A program made the position numbers and the translations under genes. A stretch of DNA of 64,000 nucleotides from Alphaproteobacteria bacterium (GTDB lineage Bacteria > Pseudomonadota > Alphaproteobacteria > JAAEOK01): NCBI GenBank assembly GCA_024244705.1, contig JAAEOK010000064.1:62001-126000 (forward strand), read 5' to 3'. Shown here one piece after another: positions 8,955-17,935 of this stretch. Every line of letters begins with the position of its first letter. The first letter of the stretch is position 1. Under the pieces are notes generated by a model that was given only the letters and a program-made list of their open reading frames with translations, ran no database searches and was not told the origin of the DNA.

Positions 8955-9155
8955 ATGCCCCGAAACAGCTTCGAAAAATTCTACCTCGAAAAGGCCGCGC
9001 TTGGCGAAGGCTGCCGCTGCGCCGAGATGGTGGTCACCCAGCACGAACTCGAAGAAAACGCATCTCGGCGGGACATCGGTGAGCGACTGCCGCCGGTCCG
9101 GGTCGGACCGTGGCGGCGTTTTCGCCGCTGGCTGGCGGCGCGGTTGACCGGCTGA
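8955..9155 (+). CDS. Small hypothetical protein
   Basis: A 66-residue frame in the gap between the Cys-rich gene and ubiD. It starts at ATG 8955 with a weak A-rich region upstream. It contains CRCAEM near residue 20 and an Arg/Trp-rich amphipathic C-terminus (RRFRRWLAARLTG). Nothing is recognised. It could be a real small protein or a chance frame in GC-rich DNA; the absence of an overlapping gene on either strand is the main argument for keeping it. Confidence 0.35.
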   Translation: MPRNSFEKFYLEKAALGEGCRCAEMVVTQHELEENASRRDIGERLPPVRVGPWRRFRRWLAARLTG

Positions 9156-9260
9156 CGCCGAATCGTTCCCGCCGCGTTCGGCCGAACCGGCCGCACATTT
9201 GCGATTTTCTTTACTTCATTTGCCGTTGGCCGGACCGCGACCCATCGCTAATGTGCCGCC

Positions 9261-10769
9261 ATGCCGTACGCATCGCTCAGAGATTTCATCGACCGGCTCG
9301 ACCGCGAGGGACGCCTGGTCCGAGTCGCCCACCCGGTGTCGACCGTGCTCGAAATGACCGAGATCCAGACCCGGCTGCTCGCCGAGGGCGGGCCGGCGGT
9401 GCTGTTCGAAAACCCGGTCGATGGCGACGGCGCGCCGGCGCAAATGCCGGTGCTGGTCAATCTGTTCGGCACCGTCGAGCGGGTCGCCTGGGGCATGGAC
9501 CGCGTGCCCGGCCAATTGCGCGAGGTCGGCGAGACCCTCGCCTTCCTGCGCCAGCCCGAGCCGCCCGGCGGCTGGCGCGAGGCGGTCGAGATGCTGCCGC
9601 TGTTGAAGACCGTGATGACGATGAAGCCCAAGACCACGGGCGACGCCCCCTGCCACGAGGTGGTGCTGACCGGCGACGACGTCGATCTCGCCCAATTGCC
9701 GGTGCAGACCTGCTGGCCGGGCGAGCCGGCGCCGTTGATCACCTGGCCGCTGGTCGTCACCAAGGGCCCGGGCGATCGGCGCGAGGACGATTTCAACCTC
9801 GGCATCTATCGCATGCAGGTGACGGGACGGAACACGACGCTGATGCGCTGGCTGCGCCATCGCGGCGGTGCCCAGCACCACGCCCGGTGGAAGGCGGAGA
9901 AACCCGAACCGCTGCCCGCCGCCGTCGTCATCGGCGCCGACCCGGGAACCATCCTGGCCGCCGTCACGCCGGTCCCCGACACCCTTTCCGAGTACCAGTT
10001 CGCCGGCCTGCTGCGCGGGCGTAAGGTCGACTTGGTCGACTGCAAGACGGTGCCGCTCAAGGTGCCGGCGCAGGCCGAAATCGTCCTCGAAGGCCATGTC
10101 TCGCTGACCGAGTACGGCGACGAGGGGCCCTACGGCGACCACACCGGCTACTACAACGCGGTCGAGCGTTTTCCCGTGTTCACGATCAGCGCGATCACCC
10201 GGCGGCGCGAGCCGATCTACCTCTCGACCTTCACCGGGCGGCCGCCCGACGAGCCGTCGGTGCTGGGCGAGGCGCTCAACGAAGTGTTCGTCCCGCTGCT
10301 GCGCCAGCAATTCCCCGAAATCGTCGACTTTTGGCTGCCGCCCGAGGGCTGTTCCTACCGCATCGCCGTGGTGTCGATGAAGAAGGCTTACCCGGGCCAC
10401 GCCAAGCGGGTGATGATGGGGGTGTGGTCGTACCTGCGCCAGTTCATGTACACCAAGTGGGTGATCGTGGTCGATGACGACATCGACGCGCGCGACTGGA
10501 AGGACGTGATATGGGCGATCACGACGCGGATGGACCCGGCACGCGACATCACATTGGTCGAGAACACGCCGATCGACTACCTCGACTTCGCCGCGCCCGA
10601 ATCGGGGCTCGGCTCCAAGATCGGCCTCGACGCCACCGACAAGTGGCCGCCCGAGACCAAGCGCGACTGGGGCACGCGGATCCGCATGTCGGACGACATC
10701 ATCGACAAGGTCGATGCCATGTGGACCGACCTCGGCCTGCCCGGCAGCGGCAAGCGGATCTGGAGTTAG
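9261..10769 (+). CDS. ubiD: UbiD family decarboxylase
   Basis: A 502-residue protein of full UbiD length. UbiD enzymes decarboxylate 3-polyprenyl-4-hydroxybenzoate (or related aromatic acids) using prenylated FMN supplied by UbiX. Visible family segments include the start [16 protein letters not shown], the central [12 protein letters not shown] with its catalytic Glu context, [19 protein letters not shown], and [16 protein letters not shown] near the C-terminus, where metal and cofactor residues lie. ubiX is not in the window. With ubiA 4.3 kb away, ubiquinone synthesis is the likely role, but other aromatic substrates cannot be excluded. Confidence 0.9.
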   Translation: MPYASLRDFIDRLDREGRLVRVAHPVSTVLEMTEIQTRLLAEGGPAVLFENPVDGDGAPAQMPVLVNLFGTVERVAWGMDRVPGQLREVGETLAFLRQPEPPGGWREAVEMLPLLKTVMTMKPKTTGDAPCHEVVLTGDDVDLAQLPVQTCWPGEPAPLITWPLVVTKGPGDRREDDFNLGIYRMQVTGRNTTLMRWLRHRGGAQHHARWKAEKPEPLPAAVVIGADPGTILAAVTPVPDTLSEYQFAGLLRGRKVDLVDCKTVPLKVPAQAEIVLEGHVSLTEYGDEGPYGDHTGYYNAVERFPVFTISAITRRREPIYLSTFTGRPPDEPSVLGEALNEVFVPLLRQQFPEIVDFWLPPEGCSYRIAVVSMKKAYPGHAKRVMMGVWSYLRQFMYTKWVIVVDDDIDARDWKDVIWAITTRMDPARDITLVENTPIDYLDFAAPESGLGSKIGLDATDKWPPETKRDWGTRIRMSDDIIDKVDAMWTDLGLPGSGKRIWS

Positions 10770-10912
10770 CGCGACGTCGGGTCACTTGATCGGCGACGCA
10801 CAAGGCGGCCGGCCTGTGGTAGGATTGGAACAGCGATGTCGGCGCGGACTGCGCGCCGGCCGGGGTTGGGGTCTCCGAACCAACGATCCGCACGCGGGTC
10901 GGGAGCAAACCC

Positions 10913-11953
10913 ATGGCCTTTTGGTACGACTTCGAAAATGCACCCGAGCAGGTCCGCGCTAACAAGGCGCGGGTCGCCGACAATCTGATCCGGCTCCGCG
11001 CCCGCCTCGACGAAGAGGTGCCGCCCAAGACGGTTTTCGAATCGCTGCTGGTGGCGACGTGGAACATCAAGTGGCTGGGCCATTACGACCGGCTCGACGA
11101 GAGCCTGTGGTACATCGCCGAGATCCTGTCGCGGTTCGACGTCGTCGCAATCCAGGAGGTGCGCGCCGACCTGACCGACTTCAAGCGCATCGTCGAGCTG
11201 CTCGGCCCGTGGTGGCACTATATCCTGTCCGACGTCACCGAAGGCGATTCGGGGAACGACGAGCGGCTCGCCTTTCTTTATGATTCGCGCAAGGTCCGTT
11301 TCGGCGGTCTCGCCGGCGAGTTGGTGCTGCCGCCGATCGAGGGCGAGAACGGCGACGACACGCCCAACTGGCAGTTCGACCGCACGCCGTTCGTGACCGG
11401 TTTCAAATGCAGTTGGTTCGAGTTCATGGTCGCGACCGTCCATCTGCACTGGGGGCCCGGCGACCGCGAGAACCCGCGGCGAGTGCAAGAGGCCGACGCC
11501 CTCGGCCGCTTCCTCAAGGAGCGCCTCGAGAGCGGTAAGACGTGGGCGCCGCACCTCATCCTGCTCGGCGATTTCAATATCTTCGACACCGACAGCGCGG
11601 TCTACCGCGCGCTGATCGACCACGGCTTCAGCTTTCCCCACGAAGATCGGGGCCTGCCCGATACCGGCGCCGGCGTGGAAGACCGGTTCTACGACCATAT
11701 CGGGTATCTGTTCGCGCCGGAGGCTCACATCGCCACGCCGGAGGCCGGCGTCCTAAAGATCTACGACACGGTCTATCGCGACGATCAGCAGGAAACCTAT
11801 GAAGGCGAGCGCGGCATCGCCACGCGCGCCGATCCGCGCCGCTACTACCGGACCACCTTCCGCCGCAACGAGATGTCGGATCACTTGCCGTTGTGGGTGC
11901 AGTTGCGGATCGAGTTCCCCGACCGCTACCTCGAGCGCGTTGCCCGGTCCTAG
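10913..11953 (+). CDS. Endonuclease/exonuclease/phosphatase-fold protein
   Basis: A 346-residue protein with the full EEP catalytic set in order: ATWNIKWLG (metal-coordinating Asn), IQEVRADL (catalytic Glu), TVHLHWG, LLGDFNIFD (Asp/Asn) and MSDHLPLWV (Asp-His). The fold covers DNase I-like nucleases, phosphodiesterases and sphingomyelinases. There is no signal peptide, so it should act in the cytosol. The substrate is not predictable. It stands alone after ubiD, with a 143-base gap that may hold its promoter, and is convergent with the universal stress protein gene. Confidence 0.78.
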   Translation: MAFWYDFENAPEQVRANKARVADNLIRLRARLDEEVPPKTVFESLLVATWNIKWLGHYDRLDESLWYIAEILSRFDVVAIQEVRADLTDFKRIVELLGPWWHYILSDVTEGDSGNDERLAFLYDSRKVRFGGLAGELVLPPIEGENGDDTPNWQFDRTPFVTGFKCSWFEFMVATVHLHWGPGDRENPRRVQEADALGRFLKERLESGKTWAPHLILLGDFNIFDTDSAVYRALIDHGFSFPHEDRGLPDTGAGVEDRFYDHIGYLFAPEAHIATPEAGVLKIYDTVYRDDQQETYEGERGIATRADPRRYYRTTFRRNEMSDHLPLWVQLRIEFPDRYLERVARS

Positions 11954-11973
11954 AGTCTCATCGGCAGACGGAC

Positions 11974-12423
11974 TCACTGCGTGACCAGGCAAGGACACGG
12001 GGCGAGGGCAATGACCTTTTGCGACACGCTACCGAGGAGCAGGCCTTCCAGCCGCCCCCGGCCACGCGTGCCCAGGACGATCAGGTCGGCCTTCTGGCGC
12101 TTGGCGGTTTGGATCAGTTGCCTTGCCTGGTCGCCATCGGTCGTCAGCGTCGTCATCTTGCCTTCCTGCGCGCCCGCCTCGAGGGCCTGGTTCCGGGCTT
12201 GATCGAGGACCGTTTGGCTCAGTTTTTCCATGATGCTCTTCGGGTTCTCTTTCAGATGCTCGGTTGCACTAATCTTCAGGACCTGATCGGCGATGGCCGA
12301 AAGCTGTACGACGTGCACGAGAACCAATTCGGCATCGTGATCCTTGCTTAGGCCGGCAGCGATCGAAACCGCCTTCAAAGCGGAATCGGAACCGTCGACG
12401 CCGACCAGAATCTTCCGGAACAT
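11974..12423 (-). CDS. Universal stress protein (UspA family)
   Basis: A single-domain Usp of 149 residues. The N-terminus FRKILVGVDGSDSA and the C-terminal nucleotide-binding signature (GTRGRGR, ..LGSVSQKVI) match the ATP-binding subfamily pattern G-x2-G-x9-G-S. The ATG at 12423 is chosen over upstream in-frame codons because GAAGGAGGT lies just upstream of it. Usp proteins are cytosolic stress-response dimers. The gene ends about 20 bases from the convergent EEP-fold gene. Confidence 0.9.
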   Translation of the reverse strand: MFRKILVGVDGSDSALKAVSIAAGLSKDHDAELVLVHVVQLSAIADQVLKISATEHLKENPKSIMEKLSQTVLDQARNQALEAGAQEGKMTTLTTDGDQARQLIQTAKRQKADLIVLGTRGRGRLEGLLLGSVSQKVIALAPCPCLVTQ

Positions 12424-12733
12424 GCTCGACCTCCTTCGCGGCGGCCCACGCCGAACCGATCGAGACGCGCGAGCCAAATGCGCACGGCGATTACCCGCCG
12501 CGCCGATTCACCTGTCGACGGCGCGGGTCGCGTGAATGGCCGACCCGCCCCACGACAGGGACCATGCCCCAGTTTAGACCAGCGGCGCGGTTTGACGAGC
12601 GGAGAATCGCGGCGCGCCCGCCGGCGACAAAAGGGTTGACGGAGCGGCGGGAAGCCCCGACATCTGAGCCGGCAACGACGGGTCACTACGAGAAATCGCG
12701 TCGCGGCCCACCGTATCAGGGAGCCTCACCGAC
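12424..12733. other. Intergenic region between usp and pmbA
   Basis: This 310-base divergent gap has no convincing coding frame; those present are short and Arg/Pro-rich. It should hold the promoters of both neighbours, but no strong -35/-10 pair stands out (a lone TTGACG near 12635 has no good partner). Its one clear structure is the nested inverted repeat at 12511-12557, listed separately. Confidence 0.5.
12511..12557. repeat. Nested inverted repeat (hairpin)
   Basis: Outer arms CTGTCG (12511-12516) and CGACAG (12552-12557) enclose perfect inner arms GCGGGTCG (12522-12529) and CGACCCGC (12540-12547) with a 10-base loop. No T-run follows on either strand, so it is not a typical terminator. 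It could be a transcription-factor operator or a leader structure for either divergent gene. Confidence 0.6.
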
Positions 12734-14089
12734 ATGCCGACATCCGCCGCCAGCCCAGACATCAAACGTGGACTCCTCGACGACCTGCTGACCAAGGCGC
12801 GGACGCTCGGCGCCGACGCCGCCGACGCGTTGCTGGTCGACGGTGTGGCGATTTCCCATGCCCAGCGGATGGGCAAGATCGACAAGCTCGAACGGTCGGA
12901 GGGCCAGGATTTGGGGCTCCGCGTTTTCGTCGGCCATCGCCAGGCCATCGTATCGACGACCGACCTATCGGCGGACAGCCTCGATGAGTTGACCGAACGC
13001 GCGCTGGCGATGGCGCGCGCGGTGCCAGAGGACGAATTCGCCGGGATCGCCGATCCAGACCAGCTGGCGACGGACCTCCCCGACCTCGACCTCTCCGCCG
13101 ATGACGAGCCGACGCCCGAAGCTTTGATCGAGCGCGCCAGGGCGGCCGAGGAGGCGGCGTTGGCGGTGCCCGGCATTACCAATTCCGAAGGCGCCGAATC
13201 GGACTGGAGCCGGACGTCGGTGCTGCTGGCGGCGAGCAACGGCTTCATGGACGGTTACGACGTCTCGCGCCACAGCGTCAGCGTCGTGCCGCTGGCCGGC
13301 CAAGGCACGGCGATGGAACGCGACTACGACTACGACACCGCGGTCTACGCCGACGATTTGGACGATGCGGCGGAGATCGGCCGCCGTGCCGCCGAGCGCA
13401 CCCTGGCCCGGCTTGGCGCGCGCAAGCCATCGACCGCGCGCGTGCCGATCGTGTTCGAGCAACGCGTCGCCGGCAGTCTGATCGGCCACCTCGGCAGTGC
13501 GATCAACGGCGCCGCGGTGGCGCGCGGGACCAGTTTCCTCAAGGACCGGCTCGGCGAGCAGGTTCTCGGTGCGGGGCTCATGGTGATCGACGATCCGCAC
13601 CGCCGGCGCGGCTTGGCCTCCAAGCCCTTCGACGGCGAAGGGGTGGCCAACCGCCGGCGCGAAATCGTCGCCGACGGGCACCTCACCACCTGGGTGCTCG
13701 ATCTGCGCTCGGCACGGCAGCTCGGCCTGGAAACCACGGGTCATGCCGCGCGCGGCACCTCGGCACCGCCGGGCCCGGCGTCGACCAACCTTTATCTGGA
13801 GGCCGGGGAGACCGGCCCCGAAGAGCTGATCCGGGCGATGGGGACCGGGTTCCTGGTCCGCGAGCTGATCGGTTTCGGCATCAACATGGTGACCGGCGAT
13901 TACAGCCGCGGCGCGTCCGGCCACTGGGTCGAGAACGGCGAGATCGCCTATCCGGTCAGCGAGGTCACCATCGCCGGCAACCTCAAGGACATGTTCTTCA
14001 ACATGGCCCCGGCCAGCGACCTCGAGTTCCGCCGCGGCACCAACGCGCCGACCGTGCGCGTCGACGGCATGACCGTCGCCGGCGCGTGA
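12734..14089 (+). CDS. pmbA: Metalloprotease PmbA (TldE)
   Basis: A 451-residue PmbA, the partner of TldD in a cytosolic metalloprotease that matures or degrades small peptides. The family's N-terminal layout is seen (LERSEGQDLGLRVFVGHRQA), with RVPIVFEQRVAGSLIGHL, then DDPHRRRGLASKPFDGEG and a C-terminal ASDLEFRRGTNAPTVRVDGM. PmbA lacks the HExxxH site that TldD carries. It is followed tail to tail by a lipid kinase gene four bases away. Finding tldD and pmbA 12 kb apart on one strand is consistent with joint function but not an operon. Confidence 0.93.
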   Translation: MPTSAASPDIKRGLLDDLLTKARTLGADAADALLVDGVAISHAQRMGKIDKLERSEGQDLGLRVFVGHRQAIVSTTDLSADSLDELTERALAMARAVPEDEFAGIADPDQLATDLPDLDLSADDEPTPEALIERARAAEEAALAVPGITNSEGAESDWSRTSVLLAASNGFMDGYDVSRHSVSVVPLAGQGTAMERDYDYDTAVYADDLDDAAEIGRRAAERTLARLGARKPSTARVPIVFEQRVAGSLIGHLGSAINGAAVARGTSFLKDRLGEQVLGAGLMVIDDPHRRRGLASKPFDGEGVANRRREIVADGHLTTWVLDLRSARQLGLETTGHAARGTSAPPGPASTNLYLEAGETGPEELIRAMGTGFLVRELIGFGINMVTGDYSRGASGHWVENGEIAYPVSEVTIAGNLKDMFFNMAPASDLEFRRGTNAPTVRVDGMTVAGA

Positions 14090-14093
14090 ATCC

Positions 14094-15008
14094 TCAACCC
14101 TTCGGCACGATCAGCGACAACGGCGTCGGGTCCAGGGTCACCGTCAGCGGCAGGGTGGTCGCATCGTCGCCGTCGCACTGGACCGGATCGCCGGCCGGGC
14201 CGCGCACGACGACACGCCTGCCGGTCACGATGCGATAGCCGGCGAGCCTGGGTAAGAACCCGAGCAGCAGCCCGGCGCCGTAGCGCAGCATGTTCCAGCG
14301 CCCCGGCCGCTCGACCAGGCAGACCTCGAAACTGGCATTACCGAGGCGCGCGTCGGGGGCGAAGACGAAGCGCCCGCCGTAGTAGCGCCCGTTGGCGATG
14401 ACCACGGCGGCCGCCCGGAACGGCCGGCCGTCGATGTCGATCTCATAGAGACCGCCGCCACCGCGGACGAAGACCGTGATCGCGCTCCAACCATAGGCGG
14501 CCTTGCCGATCCACCGCTTCAGGCCGAGGTCGATGCCGTGGACGACATGGGCGTTGAAACCCACTTCGGCCATCATGGCGAAGGCGCGGCCGTTGGCGCG
14601 CCCGATATAGGCAGAACGCAACGCGCCCTCGATGAGCGCCGCCGCCACCGATTCGGGCCGACGGGGTAGTCCGATCTCGGCGGCCAAGACGTTCGCGGTA
14701 CCGAGCGGAATCAGGCCAAGCGGCATCGGGGCGCCGGCGAGCCCATTGACCACCTCGTTGATGGTCCCGTCCCCGCCGGCGGCGACGACCGCCTCGAAGG
14801 GCTCGGCGGCGGCGGCACGCGCCAATTCCGTGGCGCTCTCCGGCCCGCTGGTCTCGCGCACCGTGAGGCGGCATCCACGCTCCTCGAGCGCGGCGGCGAC
14901 GGCATCATAGAATCGTGTCCGCCGCCGTCCCGCGGTCGGATTGTGGATGATGCAGAGATCGCGTCGCGGTTTCACGTGTACTGGTCCGAGTGGCGACGAT
15001 GCTTCCAT
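14094..15008 (-). CDS. Diacylglycerol/lipid kinase family protein
   Basis: A 304-residue member of the DAGK catalytic family (YegS/DgkB type). The ATP-binding signature AAGGDGTINEVVNGLAG lies about a third of the way in, preceded by IIHNPTAGRRR; GLIPLGTANVLA follows and VQCDGDD is near the end. Such enzymes phosphorylate diacylglycerol or related lipids at the inner membrane. The lipid cannot be named. It is divergent from the cysQ-like gene. Confidence 0.85.
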   Translation of the reverse strand: MEASSPLGPVHVKPRRDLCIIHNPTAGRRRTRFYDAVAAALEERGCRLTVRETSGPESATELARAAAAEPFEAVVAAGGDGTINEVVNGLAGAPMPLGLIPLGTANVLAAEIGLPRRPESVAAALIEGALRSAYIGRANGRAFAMMAEVGFNAHVVHGIDLGLKRWIGKAAYGWSAITVFVRGGGGLYEIDIDGRPFRAAAVVIANGRYYGGRFVFAPDARLGNASFEVCLVERPGRWNMLRYGAGLLLGFLPRLAGYRIVTGRRVVVRGPAGDPVQCDGDDATTLPLTVTLDPTPLSLIVPKG

Positions 15009-15175
15009 GATCCGCGCAAGGATAAAGAGGACGTTCTTAGGGCACCAACAATAACCATTCGACTATTCTACGTGGCGCCACTCGGGAACCGCATCGAGCG
15101 ACCAATTTCTCCGCAATCTGGTGCCGATGGCTTAGCCCGCTGGCATATCCGCCACTCGACACCTATTCTCCGCTC

Positions 15176-15967
15176 ATGTCGGGACCCCACCCCTACCAAG
15201 ACGATTTGGATCTGCTCACGGCGGCCGTGCGCGCGGCGGGTGCCATCGCCATGGGCCATTTCGGCGGCAATATTCGAAGTTGGGAGAAGGGTCCGAACGA
15301 CCCGGTCAGCGAAGCCGACATCGAAGTCAACGATCACCTCGAAGCCGTGCTCCGCGCCGCGCGTCCGGCCTATGGCTGGCTGTCGGAGGAGAGCGCCGAC
15401 GAGGCGGGACGGCTGGACGCAGACCGCGTCTGGGTCATCGACCCGATCGACGGCACCCGCGCCTTTCTTGGCGGACGTCGCGAATTTTCCGTATCCGCAG
15501 CGCTGTTGGCGGGAAACAGGCCGGTCATTGGAATCGTCTACAGCCCATCGACCGACGAATTCTACGAGGCGATCGAGGACGGCGGCGCCCGTCTTAACGG
15601 TAGCCCGATTTCGGTGTCCGCGCAGACACAGATTGGCGGCGCGCGCATCCTCACCAGCCGCAGCGAAACGAAAAAGCGGCGCTGGGATATTGCCCTCGCC
15701 GAGTGCGAGGTCAGCGCCATCAGCTCGGTGGCGCTCAAGCTGGCGCGAGTCGCCGCCGGCCTCGTCGACGCCACGATCAGCCGGTGGCCGAAGCGCGATT
15801 GGGATATCGCCGCGGGCGACGTATTGGTCCGCGAAGGCGGCGGCAGCGTGATCGAGCCGGACGGCGCGCCCCTCCACTACAATAGCGTGGGCGCGCGCCA
15901 CCCGGGCATCATCGCCGGCGGCAGCGCGCTGGTCGAGGCCTTGCGCCGTCGTGCCGCCGATCTTTGA
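15176..15967 (+). CDS. Inositol monophosphatase/3'(2'),5'-bisphosphate nucleotidase family
   Basis: A 263-residue Li-sensitive-type phosphatase. Metal and catalytic motifs are in order: DPVSEADIEVN, SEES, WVIDPIDGTRAF, and the C-terminal WDIAAGDVLVREGGG. In alphaproteobacteria this gene near lipid A genes is usually called CysQ and hydrolyses 3'-phosphoadenosine 5'-phosphate, a by-product of sulfate activation; inositol phosphate activity cannot be excluded. It is followed by the MsbA-like exporter on the same strand, with a 128-base gap. Confidence 0.85.
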   Translation: MSGPHPYQDDLDLLTAAVRAAGAIAMGHFGGNIRSWEKGPNDPVSEADIEVNDHLEAVLRAARPAYGWLSEESADEAGRLDADRVWVIDPIDGTRAFLGGRREFSVSAALLAGNRPVIGIVYSPSTDEFYEAIEDGGARLNGSPISVSAQTQIGGARILTSRSETKKRRWDIALAECEVSAISSVALKLARVAAGLVDATISRWPKRDWDIAAGDVLVREGGGSVIEPDGAPLHYNSVGARHPGIIAGGSALVEALRRRAADL

Positions 15968-16095
15968 CAACAAACTCCTGGCGCCGGCCTTCGATGTCGG
16001 TTCTGGCCCCCCACCCGAACGCGTGATATTTTCCGGCATCACGGATTCCGGCGGTCACCGGGCTTAATCCTGGGTTTTAGAGGACTCCGCAGAGC

Positions 16096-17901
16096 TTGCA
16101 AATCGACTATCTCAGTCCGGTGGCGCTCGATGCGCCGACCCGAGTGCTGCTATCGCGGCTCTACCGCGATTACATACGCCGCCGCTTGCGGCCGATCCTG
16201 GTCGCCATCGTATGCATGCTGATGGCCTCCGGCGCGACGATCCTCCTGGCCAAGATGATCGAGCCGATGCTCGATCGCATCTTCGATCGCCAGGACAGCA
16301 CCTTCGTCCTGCCGATCGCCGGCGCCTTGATCGCGATCGGGATCATGCGCGGAATCGGCGTCTATGGCCAAACGATGCTAATGGCCCAGGTCTCGAATGC
16401 GATCATTCGGGACATCCGATCCAAGCTTTTCGGACACCTCATGCGCGCCGACCTGGCGCTCTTTCAGAGCGTGTCGACCGGCCATCTGATGTCACGCATT
16501 TCCGGCGATACCGACGCCATCAAGGCGGCGCTGGCGGGGACCTTCGTCGCTGCCGGCAGGGACTTCTTCACTGCATTCGGCCTGGTCGTCTTGATGTTCT
16601 ATCAGGATTGGCAGCTGGCCTTGTTCGCGGTCGTCGGCATCCCCATCGTGATCTACGTGGTCGTCCGATTGGGCCAGCGCATGCGCCGATTGTCGCGCGC
16701 GACCCACGAAAAGCGGGCTGCCCTGATGACTCTTTTCGACGAGGCGTTTCGCGGCGCCCGCAACGTAAAATCCTATGCCATGGAAGAAATCGAGACGCGG
16801 CGCGCGGCCGCCGATATCGGCGAAATCTATCGCCTCCAAATGAAACAGGAAAAAACCCGGGCGATCATCAATCCGTTTATCGAACTGATCTTCGGCGTCG
16901 CCATCGCCTGCGTCGTCACGTATGGCGGCTATCAGGTCATCGCCGGCGCCATGACCGGTGGCGAGTTCTTTTCATTCCTGGCCGCCTTGATGCTGTGCCT
17001 TGGCCCGAGCCGGCGGCTGACGCAGGTCAATCTCCTGCTGCAGAACGGGTTGGCCGCCACGCAACGCGTTTTCGACCTGATGGATGTCGAGCCGACGATC
17101 GTCGACCGACCGGGAGCGGTGCCGCTACGCGTCGATCACGGTGAGATCAAACTGGACAACGTCAGGTTCTCCTACGTCAACGAGCAGGCCGCGCTCGAAG
17201 GCGTGTCGCTGACCGTCCCGGCCGGCAAGACGGCCGCCCTGGTCGGACCCTCGGGTGCCGGCAAATCGACCGTCCTCAATGTCATTCCGAGGTTCTACGA
17301 TATCGACGCCGGCGCCGTCACGATCGACGGTCAGGACGTCCGCGGGGTAACTATGAAATCGCTGCGCGCCGCCATCGGGCTGGTCAGCCAGGAGGTCACC
17401 CTGTTCGACGATACGGTGCGGGCCAACATTGCCTATGGCCGCCCCGATGCGAGCGACGCCGAGATCGTCGCGGCGGCGCGGCGCGCCGGCGCCCACGAGT
17501 TCATCTCGGCCCTGCCCGATCAATACGATACGGTGGTCGGCGGCCGCGGCGAGCGGCTCTCGGGCGGACAACGCCAGCGGATCGCGATCGCCCGCGCCAT
17601 GATCAAGAACGCGCCCATCTTGCTGCTCGACGAGGCAACCTCGTCCCTCGACACCACGTCGGAGCGCCAGATCCAGGCAGCTCTGGCTGAGTTGATGCGC
17701 GGCCGCACCACCCTGGTCGTCGCCCATCGCCTGTCGACCATCATCCACGCCGACATCATCTATGTCATCGACGGCGGCCGTATTATCGAATCCGGAAGCC
17801 ATCATGAGCTGCTTGCCCGCGGCAACCTCTATGCCCGGCTTCAAGCCGCGCAATCCGTGTCCGAGACGAAGGAGCCGCTCGAAAGGCGTGCCCGCGCCTG
17901 A
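16096..17901 (+). CDS. Lipid A/lipid ABC exporter, MsbA-like
   Basis: A 601-residue half transporter: an N-terminal six-helix exporter domain (about residues 20-320) fused to a nucleotide-binding domain with Walker A GPSGAGKST, signature LSGGQRQR, Walker B ILLLDEATSSLD and the VAHRLSTI His switch. It works as a homodimer in the inner membrane. The adjacent waaA and lpxK point to flipping of lipid A-core. Start: TTG at 16096 gives the normal N-terminal length and follows a GAGG element; no closer ATG fits. It begins the envelope run and is 34 bases from waaA. Confidence 0.88.
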   Translation: MQIDYLSPVALDAPTRVLLSRLYRDYIRRRLRPILVAIVCMLMASGATILLAKMIEPMLDRIFDRQDSTFVLPIAGALIAIGIMRGIGVYGQTMLMAQVSNAIIRDIRSKLFGHLMRADLALFQSVSTGHLMSRISGDTDAIKAALAGTFVAAGRDFFTAFGLVVLMFYQDWQLALFAVVGIPIVIYVVVRLGQRMRRLSRATHEKRAALMTLFDEAFRGARNVKSYAMEEIETRRAAADIGEIYRLQMKQEKTRAIINPFIELIFGVAIACVVTYGGYQVIAGAMTGGEFFSFLAALMLCLGPSRRLTQVNLLLQNGLAATQRVFDLMDVEPTIVDRPGAVPLRVDHGEIKLDNVRFSYVNEQAALEGVSLTVPAGKTAALVGPSGAGKSTVLNVIPRFYDIDAGAVTIDGQDVRGVTMKSLRAAIGLVSQEVTLFDDTVRANIAYGRPDASDAEIVAAARRAGAHEFISALPDQYDTVVGGRGERLSGGQRQRIAIARAMIKNAPILLLDEATSSLDTTSERQIQAALAELMRGRTTLVVAHRLSTIIHADIIYVIDGGRIIESGSHHELLARGNLYARLQAAQSVSETKEPLERRARA

Positions 17902-17935
17902 GCGCGGTCGAGCACCGTCGCGAACCGCCGCCGTG

